DNA of 64,000 nucleotides from Carya illinoinensis. Its lineage: Eukaryota > Streptophyta > Magnoliopsida > Fagales > Juglandaceae. The notes below the pieces were generated by a model. The model did not search any database. It was not told where the DNA came from and was given only the letters and a program-made list of their open reading frames with translations. Below are positions 54,702 to 64,000 of this stretch, piece by piece (the stretch's first letter is position 1; each line of letters starts with the position of its first letter). The translations under genes were made by a program, and so were the position numbers. The stretch lies in contig NC_056767.1 of the NCBI RefSeq assembly GCF_018687715.1, positions 27,143,501 to 27,207,500 of the forward strand. Direction: 5' to 3'.

Positions 54702-57700
54702 TTAGAACATTTTTCCAATACCATCTGTGCGAGGAATTTCTTCATCGAGATCCATTCGACGCCAATTCCCCAAAGATGCGGCCATCTGCTCAACTTTGTC
54801 ATACAAACCCAGGAGTCCACCCGTATGTATGAAGAGGATCTTTCTCCCTTCCCACTTCTTTGGATTCTCAGCCATGTCTTTCATCATCCCAGAAGCAGCT
54901 TTCCCACTAAAATGAATGCAAAATCAAAAAAAGGGAAAATATGGTCTAAACCAACTATGCTTACTCACCACGGAAATATCAATGATAACAACAATAATCT
55001 TGTTTCATTCAAAATTGAAACAGTCCAGATATATTTGTCAAATTGTGGCAGTAAATTTGCTTTTGTTGTCAAAATTTCCTATCTTATCTTTTGGGTCACA
55101 CATATAACCTTACACCAAAAGGTTCACTGCAAATACACCTTAACAAAATTATATATAATATCTGTGAAGATAATACGTAAAATATGCTCTTCCACCAATC
55201 AAGAGATGAACCTTTTCTTTTTTTCTTTTTTCTTTTTTTAATTTTTATTTTTTGAGTGGCACCGGGTATTCGGGAACAGTGTCCCAACTAATCCTGGGGG
55301 TACACAGGCCCTCGGCAAAAAGTTTCCCGTGTGCACCCAATGGGATTTGAACCTTAAACCTAGGGGGGAGCATACCTTCAAGCTCAAGGCCTTTACCACT
55401 TGAGCCAACTCCTAAGGGTTATGAACCTTATCTTTATCTAGATATGATCAATTGCAAAACATATTACTCATACCTATATACTGGATCAAGGACAACACCA
55501 GTGGCTGCAGCAACTTCCCTAACGAATTTAAGCTCCTCAGAGGTGTTAATTGCATAGCCCAGACCTTTGGCCTGAAGGAAGATAAGAATCCGATTACTTC
55601 TTTTAATAATCAATTGAATGGCATCCTCAGCCTGATTAAGGAAGTAGATAAAATTTCTCTCAATCATGTGTGCCTGCACGTGTGGGTCCAATAAAAAACC
55701 ATGGAAGACATGTTGTGATTTCCGAATCCAATTTGTGCGTGTAACTTGTCAATCGGAAAAAAGAAAAAGAATACACCATTTCAGTGTTCATTTCCATATT
55801 AACTAGAAAGAAGAGATTTCTACGAAGCTTAATATAAACTGCAGAGGTAAGAATGCAAGAACATACCTGAAAGTGTGTGGGCATATGTGTGTCCCACATA
55901 CCCTCACTAAACCTTGCAACCAACCACCCTCATTACATTAAACAAAAAAAAAGCTTTAATTTCATTTTATTTATTTAAAGCTAGAAACACCAGGCAAACA
56001 AAAATGATTGCAGCCTTGTAACACCTGTCTCCCCCCTTCCACCTAAACATGCATGCTATGTCAAACCAGATAAAATTCATTTGCAGCCTACCCTTTGGAT
56101 ATATTGGATATAGAAGATTTTCCATGATGCGTACACTTTTTTTTTAAAGGTCCATCATGCATGCACTTTATGCATTCAACAAAGTGAACATGTGTAGTCA
56201 CATATTAGTTTATGTCTAGAATGGAGCATGCAAATGATGGCTAGGCACTCACATTTTGAATGTTAACAATATCACGTGAGTCAACATCTGCATCAAGTCC
56301 ATCGAGTAGGCCTTGAACAAACTCGTAAAAGTAATCAGGGTCGTCACAAACAGAGAATGCATGAACCTACAATTGAAAAATAGATATGAGATTAATTGAC
56401 ATGCCATGAACAGCAGATAAGAAACTACATTATTAAGGACAAACCTTTGCGTCCAATGTACTCAGTGATGATCCGAGAGAAAGACCAGCAATAGTACCCC
56501 CACTGAAAATCAACAATATATTAGTATAATCATCAACTTCATTTTTTCTGCATCATAATATTGTATCATACCTATCATCTTCCCACAATAAACTGCAAGT
56601 AAGGTGATTTTATTTTGCACTAAAAAAAGGCGTTTCAGACAAAGGAAAGAACTTGTACAAACCCAAGTTATACATAGAGCCTTCCATATTCTCAATGTAC
56701 AATGAGACCCAAACTAAACTTTTTTATTTCTCAATAATCTTCCTCAAGTCAAATATCTAGCTTTCAAAAGCTTAAACAAATTATTTGGGTTCATATGGAA
56801 TCTGGGACGTTGGCCTCAACCTACTATGGGGAGCATTCACAAGTGAGCTCATTTGGTGGTAGTGACATCTCTCCAGATTTGGGGATGGTTACTAGTATAA
56901 GTTTCACATGAATTTCTTACTTGACTCCAATTTTTTAACTAAACCACTGGATTCAAAAGGGATCATCAAAAGAGACTTTAGGCACGTCTAGAGAAAACTA
57001 CACCCAGATCCCAATTTTAGCCCATGCAACACAGGCGATTTTCAAAAAAATCCTGCAACCTCACTCCTCTTTGTATTGAATCCATACAACCCTTCCAAGC
57101 ATAATATTATCCAGTCCTTTTCCCATTCAGAAATTTTCAATTAGCCTTCTTAATCATAAATCCCAAATCAAAAGCCTTTAGCCCACTTATTATAATCATA
57201 GGCAGCTCCTAATCTTGGAATTGAATCCTGTGCTATGTCAGTATTGCCCTAGGTAAAATAGAAGCTAAAAGAAAAAACTCACTGGTAGCAGCAAATACTA
57301 ATAGATGAAGTACCTGCCACATGCTACAACTATATCATCAAATTTTATATGGCCAGTCCCAGTCTGAAGCTGCTGCTCAATCTCCCTAATTGCTTCAATA
57401 TATCCCCTGAACAGAATAATATCACATGTAAAAGTTAGTGGCAGACAGCCACTATAATAGCATTTAACTGAGAAATCTAGGGAAGTTCGGAAAGAATGAT
57501 GAACTCATTGAGAAAGAAGGTGATTAAAACTTCGAATTTGGACGATTTTTTTTTTTTTTTTGATAAGTAATAAACTTTATTGATCGAATGCAATTAGGCA
57601 AAGCCCATATACACAGGGAGTATACAACAGAGACACCTAATTACACTGAAAATTGTGCAAGCACATACCAAACAAGAAAGGAACAAAGCCACAGAGAGAT

Positions 57701-60700
57701 GGATAAGAAAACTTGGCAACTAGCCCCAAATAATTTTTCAAATTTTCAGAGTGATTAATTAAAAGAAATACAAAGGTATGTAAACCAAGTTCAGAAAAGT
57801 GTTCAGTAGTAGAACACACAAGGGTCAATCGAAGGTAACTAAACCGACCTTCATTTTGAGGCCTCAAAACTCTATCACGGAAAACAAAAAAGGGGAAAGA
57901 GCAAAAAAAAGGGAAAATAAAGACAAAAAGAAAAGCAGAAGACAAACTAGATCACAAAATCCACAGAAAATCAACCCCCCAGTCACTGTTCAAAATGTGA
58001 CTGAAAAGTCATCTGAACCAAGGGAATTTTGACAGCTAACAGGTCACAAAATCTAAATAACAAGGAGCTGCAAGGAAATCAACTATAGTTTTCAATTTAT
58101 AACATTATTGCTCCCAAAAAGCAGAATGAAAATGGCAAAATAAAATAGCATAGACATCAGCAACTTAAATCTCACCAAGTCCCTAGGGAGTTTGATCCAC
58201 CTACAGGAATAACATATGGTCTTCTCCCTTCGTTTAGCAATTTCTCTTTCAAGATATTAGTAAGAGTCTGAGATCAAATCCATAACAAAGAACATTACAA
58301 ACAAAATATTTTCAATGGAATACTATCAGGGAATGGATGCTGGTAAACAACATTAACATAGCCTGTCACATGTAGCTCAGATGAGTCCATCATCAATCAA
58401 TGAAAAATAAATTATCTCAGCTATGGATCGAGGTAATTCACTCCATTAGTTCAGACACAGAGCCACACCAATGGTGAATAGTAGAATGGATGGGTATAGA
58501 ATAACAAGAGAAAACAACATAGATATGAAATTGCTAATACGTTTATCTAGCCACTAGAGCTTTATACAACATATAAACAGCCAGGATTATTCAATGCAGA
58601 AGGCCTAGACAAGTAAAGGAAAAATAACAAAAGTAGAACTGGAAAAAGGAAAATCAGTGGAAGTACGCTATTTAACTTCTCTATAGGGCAAGAGCGATGT
58701 TATGGATGTGATTAAATCAGTGACACTTAGCATGAAGAATCTGGACTCAGATAAATGACGTACAATACAAAAAATGTACCAAAATCAAAGATAAAGAAAT
58801 TTGCTCTTATTTGAGTATAAGGATAGGATCCCTATTTTTTTCCTGCATCATCAGTTAGCGGGACACATATCCATACCAAAATCAAGGAAATTAATTTACT
58901 TTTAGTCATACATTACACTAAAAGATGGGATATACCAGATGCATATCCATATATCCCCAAACTGACTTCATAATATGAAGTCAACCAGCATTTTTTGTGT
59001 TGTCCAAATATCCAATATGTCCGTATGTGGTAATTTCACCAATAGTCACACAATTTTTTTCTCTTCTTGTTGTTGTTTCAAACAAAACACACTCCATGTA
59101 GACTATATATATTGCTTAAGTTGTTTTTTTTTTTTTTTATTAGGTAAACAAAACTTTATTACTCAAAGAATAGGCCTAGGCCAGTATATAAAAGAAACAG
59201 CCCTATTTAAGCGGGTGCAAGAGAGACAAGGAAATCGTGAAGGACCATCCCATTGAAATCAACAGCTATGGCCCAGTTACATAGCGTACTAAAAAATAAA
59301 GCCAACAACTCCTCTAGCGATGTCTCCTTGTCTTCAAATGTCCGCGCATTCCGCTCCTGCCATAAACACTATATGATGCATGGTAGGATCATCTTCCAAA
59401 CCATTGAGATCTGAGACAAACCTCCTATGTTTGGCCAGCAGGCCAAGACTGCCACCACGGTCCCTGGCATGGCCCAACCCAACTCTACTCTAATAAGCAC
59501 CTCATCCCACAAAGCCTGTGCGATCTCACAGTGTAGCAAAAGATGATCTAGTGACTCACCCCCTCCCCTACACATACAACACCAATCTGCTAAGATTATC
59601 CTCCTTTTCCTCAAATTATCAGTAGTGAGGATCTTACCCAAAGATGTTGTCCACACAAAGAAAGCCGCCTTGAGGGGCTCCTTGTGTCTCCATATCCTTT
59701 TTCCAAGGGAACCGACTGTTGGGATCTTGAGAAAGAGCACTATAGAAGGAATGAACCAAAAACACACCTTTCCAAGTAGGGACCAACCACAACCCATCTT
59801 CTTGTAGATTACATGGCTTCACGGAGTACGGTGATTGTAAAAATCCACAAAACTATTCATCTCCCAATCTTACGCAATCCTGCTAAAACATATATTCCAA
59901 TGAAATTGCCCACCCGATATTCCCATAACCTCCACCACTGAAGCCTCTTTGACGCTGGCAATTTGAAAAAGAGAGGGAAATAACTCTTGTAAAGTCATAT
60001 CACCGCATCAAATATCTTGCCAGAATTTAATCCTGGCTCCATCCCCCAACTAAAAGCGGGTGTGTCAAAGAAAGACCATCCAACCTCTTTTGATATTTTT
60101 CCACAACCCCACTCCATTGGCTCCTCTAGCTTCTTTAGTACACCACCACCCCTCCCCTGCCCCCCCCCCCCCCCCCAAAAAAAATATATATATATATATA
60201 TATATATCGCCATATTTGCACCTGATCACCCCTCACCACAAGGCTTTTGGTTCCCGAATGTATCTCCACAACCATTTACTGAGAAGTGTTCGATTGAAAG
60301 TCCTCACACTTCTAATACCCAGACCACCATTGGATATAGGACAACAAACTGTTTCCCACTTGAGCAAATGGTATTTGATCTCTTCCTCCAAACCATCCCA
60401 CAAAAGTTGCGTTGGAGTTTCACTTAAGTTGTTTTTGAAATAAGTCAAACAAATATATCACTTAAACGAGCACATTTCAGGTTCAGAATTCAACAGGGGA
60501 GACGAAAACGATCCTACGATGCATGCAGTAATAATAATGTGATCAAATCAAGCATGCATTTAAGAATTCAAAGCTTAGAAAAAGGACCAAAAGAGAGAGA
60601 CAAACCACGCTTCCAATTTTTGCATATTCTTCTTTCGAAATAAGATCGACGTGAGCTCCAACTAAACGCTCGACCAGGAGATTGCCAGTCAGTCCAGGAT

Positions 60701-61680
60701 CTTGGTCCACAAGGACCTGATAAACAGAAAATTAACAGAAAGGATGTCACGCATCTTATTCGAGAAGAAAATCAAATCTCCCTCCCTCCTTCCCTCCCTC
60801 TCACACACACAAATATATATATATATATAGCAGATTCTGCGTATATAATCATAAACCACACACACACATATATATGCATACATGCATGGTATATATTTCT
60901 AGAAGGGGTTTGGAAATTTTAAGGAAAAAAAAATTACCTTAGATGTTCTTAGTATAATATAGCAGTCAAGATTCAGATACTTGGCAGCCACAGCAGTTGC
61001 GCGGCAGTGGTTGCTTTGGATGCCTCCGATTGTTATAACACAGTCAGCACCCTGCGCTACGGCATCGGCCATCAAGAACTCCAATTTTCTGACTTTGTTC
61101 CCGCTCAGTTGCATGCCGGAAAGGTCATCACGCTATAGAATTGCAAATTTTCTTCTGTCAGTGAAAACCAGGAGAGTGAAGAAAAATCGAAGCAACATCT
61201 TGAACTTCAAAACAATTCATCAAGATCTCGATGAACCTAGGGGTATATAAAGAAGATTACCTTCAACCAGACCTCGGTGTTGTTTGGCAAATTGGGGAGC
61301 TTCCATTTGTGGATTGGAGTCGGAAGCTGAGAAGAACAAGAACAAACAAACAAACTGCCATTAGTTCAAGCTAAAAGAAGAAAGAAAAACACCGTTCTCG
61401 GTTAATCAGCTTGGCTCACATGACCAAGAGAGAAGACGTGAGAGGGGATGGGATTGAGATGGGAGGCCCAGTGAGGAGGGACGTATGGTTTCCTGGTGAG
61501 GAAGTCGAAGCCCAATGGCTGCGTCGGTGGTGCGTCACCGACGACGGTTTTGGAGCTGGCGTCCATTATCGGAGAGTGAGAGAGGCTGCTGGGGCGTATG
61601 GGACAGAAGGATTTGTTGACGGGAGGAATGGTGAAGAGCGGATGAGTGAGTGGGCGGACCGTCCATCGGTGGCACAACAT
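54702..61680 (-). CDS. DCD: D-cysteine desulfhydrase, copy B (motifs intact)
   Basis: Ten exons, 5' to 3' on the minus strand: 61680-61420, 61326-61261, 61132-60938, 60716-60606, 58267-58176, 57406-57314, 56502-56445, 56366-56253, 55571-55474, 54906-54702. All are GT-AG and phases match; total 1293 nt, 430 residues. The family is PLP-dependent fold type II (D-cysteine desulfhydrase / ACC deaminase-like), making H2S, ammonia and pyruvate from D-cysteine. Motifs in order: [25 protein letters not shown] (PLP Lys about 122), [108 protein letters not shown]. Starting at the internal ATG (61566) gives 392 residues, close to the usual length. The upstream 38 residues are basic and hydroxylated like a mitochondrial transit peptide. 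Introns hold a SINE and LINE pieces, none in exons. Confidence 0.94.
55215..55420 (-). mobile_element. tRNA-derived SINE with 9-bp TSD, DCD-B intron 9
   Basis: Flanked by ATGAACCTT (55206-55214 and 55421-55429). Segment A (about 21150) is uninterrupted. On the minus strand the head reads GTTGGCTCAAGTGG (A box type) and GGTTCAAATCC (B box; complement at 55343-55353), and the tail is the T/C-rich run 55215-55245 on the plus strand. A full-length young SINE. Confidence 0.88.
57546..57645 (-). mobile_element. 100-bp LINE 3' tail, DCD-B intron 5
   Basis: A T run (57546-57561), then GATAAGTAATAAACTTTATT and GCCCATATACACAGGGAGTA, the antisense of LINE 3' tails in this window. Segment A (about 32070) lacks it (GAGGAAATTGTGC). 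Extreme 5' truncation. Confidence 0.75.
59129..60422 (-). mobile_element. LINE with 14-bp TSD in DCD-B intron 4
   Basis: A 5'-truncated LINE of the LINE A family, antisense on the plus strand. A target duplication CTTAAGTTGTTTTT lies at 59115-59128 and 60423-60436. Segment A (about 33812) is the empty site. Minus-strand coding: [40 protein letters not shown], then the zf-RVT block [52 protein letters not shown] frameshift near 59700 and a microsatellite with C and TA runs near 60160-60210 break the frame. It lies in the same transcriptional sense as the DCD gene. Confidence 0.9.
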
Positions 61681-61721
61681 TTGATTCCACCTAGTCCACT
61701 ATTATTATCGTAGAAAAATGA

Positions 61722-61729
61722 TATTTATA
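61722..61729 (-). promoter_or_regulatory. TATA box of DCD copy B
   Basis: TATAAATA on the minus strand, 42 bp before the upstream ATG (61680) and 156 bp before the internal ATG (61566). Initiation about 30 bp downstream of it would leave only a very short leader before the first ATG, so leaky scanning to the internal ATG is plausible. Confidence 0.6.
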
Positions 61730-61739
61730 ACCTTAAAAT

Positions 61740-62726
61740 GCATAAATTTCAAATAATTCTTTTGAAAATCTAAATAAATTTAAGATTTATATATAAAAAT
61801 CAAAATTTTAATGACAAATTTTATTTTTTTCTTAAATGGAATAAAATTTGCATACTTTAGAACTCTATCTAATAGATGTAAGTTTGGTATAATTTTTTCA
61901 AAAAAGAGAAATTTATTATTAAAAAATTAATTTTTCGTGAGTCTCACTCGAGCAAGGTTGGGGTGGACATCCTTTTGATTAAATTTTTGTTGATAAATGG
62001 GTGGATGGTTTTAAATTCAAGTTTTCCATTTGAAAAACTGGGTCTTCGATTAATTAATGCTTACTCTTGTTACTGTTTATTTATATGCTTATATAGTAAC
62101 GTTTGGTTCTATAACTCAATAAAAATCAATTTAATTCAGTTTAATTTTAAATTGAATCTAACATCTAAATTTTTAATTCTCAAATTACTAAATTTATCTC
62201 AACTCAATCATCCTTACACGTGGAATCCACAACCTTTTTTTAACTTAACACATATTTATATGTGAGACTCATAATCTTTTTTAATTTCACATCAATAGTA
62301 CTAAACTCATCTTAACATCTAAACTCATTTTAGATGAGTCTCACATAAGTCACTCTACCTACTCAACTCACAACTAACTATAAAGAATTTCACTCAACTT
62401 AACATCTAAACACAACATCAAGTCCCTATCAATAAGTTCCAAGAAAGCATGTATTCCCACACAGGTTAAATGCTTTTATTTTCGATGCGGTTAAATGATA
62501 TTACACTTTTAAATGTTGTGAAGAACAAGATTCATCTTACTAATCTCATGCGCCCAAAGTACAATGTCAAACATCTTCAAAAGTTAACAGGTCTCCAAAA
62601 TATGCAAATCGACCTTTTGAAAAAAAAAAAACAATAATAATTATAAAAAGGCACAAAAGAGCCCACTAAGGAAGAGGTGCAAGGTGTGCTATGGATGGGT
62701 GCTCCTTTGGTCAATCTTCGGAAGGG
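61740..62726. other. Divergent upstream DNA of DCD-B
   Basis: AT-rich DNA not matching the upstream DNA of copy A. It includes a candidate MITE at 62098-62413 and an unassigned rest. The frame 61963-62265 is low-complexity. Confidence 0.5.
62098..62413. mobile_element. Candidate MITE upstream of DCD-B
   Basis: AT-rich, bounded by weakly inverted ends (CGTTTGGTTCTATAACTCAA and, on the complement of the right end, TTGTGTTTAGATGTTAAGTT). Inner words AACATCTAAA, CTCAACTCA and TTTAATT recur. No clear target duplication. Confidence 0.4.
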
Positions 62727-64000
62727 TTGGAGGAGACGTATCCTGTCAATGTATAAATTCACATAATGGAGAAAGATTCATTCCCAGCCTATAAAGGTGA
62801 CTCGGGCCGCAAGGATGTGGTTTGTTTATCGATACAATATTTGTACATACATTCATAACAGTAAATAGTAAAAGAATATAAAAAATATAAATAGAGATGA
62901 GATATATGGATTTATGTGATTTGGCACATGACATACTTCCATGGATCATTTAGAGGGCAAATCCACTATGATGAGAGTATTTTACAGTCTCTCATATCTC
63001 AATATACAATAAAGATTGGAGAACTGTTTAGTCTAAAGAAAAAAAATGGTGTCTCGTCTTGCAAGATTGAAGATAAAAAAAAAATGGCATCTCGCATAGC
63101 GAAGTTGAAGATGATCTCCTTCCCTTGGAGTCGTCCAAAACCCCCTTTATTATGGCCTTTTTGGGATAGTTGTTAAGAAATGTTAGTTTTATGTCATTTC
63201 ATTATCTCCTTTCACGTGTCTAACTTGTATTCTCCCTTCAATTTTTGCCTTATCTTGTCTCTCTTTTTTCCCTCTTACTTTTTGACGATTGCTTTATAAT
63301 AGACTAGGCCACGTGCATCTTGGACATGGTACATTTATCCCCAACAATTCCCCATTTCCCATTCCAAAAGGGTTGACCGCTGCCACCTCTGCAAGGTAGT
63401 GCTCACAAGTTGCTTGACTGCAAGTTAGGTGGCGGCCAACCAACTTTTGCAGGGTGATACATGAAAGTAACTTTACAATCTATTTTGAATATAAAAAATT
63501 ATACTTATCATTCTCATACCGCACATCATATATAATCTTTTAATTTTTAATTTTTTTTTCTCTTATCAAATATATGGTATATAGATAATGAGTAAAAAAA
63601 TTCAATTAATTTAAGAAAAATAAAATTTTAAAAAAAAATTAAATATAATGTGTGATTTGAGAGGATAATAAATAGTAAATCTGATATTTTTTTATATCTC
63701 GTATTGAAATTTGCTTTCAAGATTACTTTCTCTACAGCCCTTCAAACCGGATGGGCTTCGCTTTTCAATTAAGCGATGGGTTCCACTTTCGCACCTTCAT
63801 ATGTCTAATTGGTTGACTAGAGGGTAGAAATCTATTTATAATGAGGGCATCATTTGTTGGGAATTTTTAACGTTGTCATAGAAGAAAATGCTTTTTTTTC
63901 TCCCTCTAAACAACCTTGCATTGATAATAAATATGAATATATAATCTGCCAAAAAAAAAAATGAATATATAAAAGGAAGGGCAAAGACCCTGACAAAGTC
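62727..64000. other. Distal part of segment B, no gene
   Basis: Matches 35852-37310. It ends inside the AAAGACCCTGACAAAGTC sequence, which in A lies at 37300, so the duplication continues beyond the window and may include the Gypsy-related DNA seen after 37310. Confidence 0.65.

Larger units (their letters stand above)
53533..64000. repeat. Segmental duplication, copy B (contains DCD copy B)
   Basis: Counterpart of 19667-37310, running to the window end. Insertions private to B: MITE 53966-54310, SINE 55215-55420, LINE tail 57546-57645 and LINE 59129-60422. Each has an uninterrupted counterpart in A. Confidence 0.9.

Noticed and set aside
55215..55420. Possible tRNA gene from A and B boxes
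   Set aside because: It has a poly-A-type tail, target duplication and no cloverleaf or anticodon arm. It is a SINE.

Overview
The window is nuclear DNA of a flowering plant, most likely a woody eudicot. The signs are GT-AG introns with AT-rich interiors, a plant JmjC demethylase gene, two plant D-cysteine desulfhydrase (DCD) genes, and heavy loads of LINE, Copia, Gypsy, hAT, MITE and SINE DNA. The LINE style suggests Fagales/Juglandaceae, but that is an impression and not a demonstrated assignment. No rRNA, tRNA, CRISPR or bacterial-type operon is visible.

Layout. (1) 342-19100, plus strand: the 3' part of a JMJ25/IBM1-type (KDM3) JmjC histone demethylase gene, whose 5' end lies outside the window. 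Its third visible intron (2098-17617) is 15.5 kb of nested mobile DNA: a Gypsy gag remnant split by a LINE with a 12-bp target duplication, a LINE carrying a MITE and a solo LTR (which itself holds another LINE), then Copia, Gypsy and MITE remnants. (2) 19667-37300: segment A, holding DCD copy A on the minus strand, convergent with the JmjC gene. Intron 7 of copy A carries an 8.8-kb LTR element whose middle is a head-to-head Copia inverted repeat that appears to have captured a piece of a host gene of PADRE/DUF4228 type. (3) About 36975-49230: a large inverted duplication whose arms contain a decayed Gypsy polyprotein and about 300 bp of host flank. The arms are further split by a hAT-like element and an LTR. 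(4) 49231-53532: hAT-like non-autonomous DNA with 6-bp sequence repeats and an AT minisatellite, then unassigned DNA. (5) 53533-64000 and beyond: segment B, a second copy of segment A, holding DCD copy B.

Both DCD copies can be read as ten-exon genes with every splice phase preserved. Copy B (430 codons from the upstream ATG, 392 from the internal one) keeps the family motifs. Copy A (392 codons) is open throughout but has changed several residues in those motifs, and it has lost the N-terminal leader frame. Insertions present in only one segment (an LTR element, a SINE and a MITE in A; a MITE, a SINE and two LINE pieces in B) postdate the duplication and mark empty sites in the other copy.

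The most interesting points are the IBM1-like gene with a giant TE-filled intron, the divergence of the DCD pair, the two large inverted repeats able to form long hairpin RNA (one inside a transcribed intron), and the gene fragment captured by the Copia element. Alignments were done by eye, so boundaries without a named target-site duplication are approximate.
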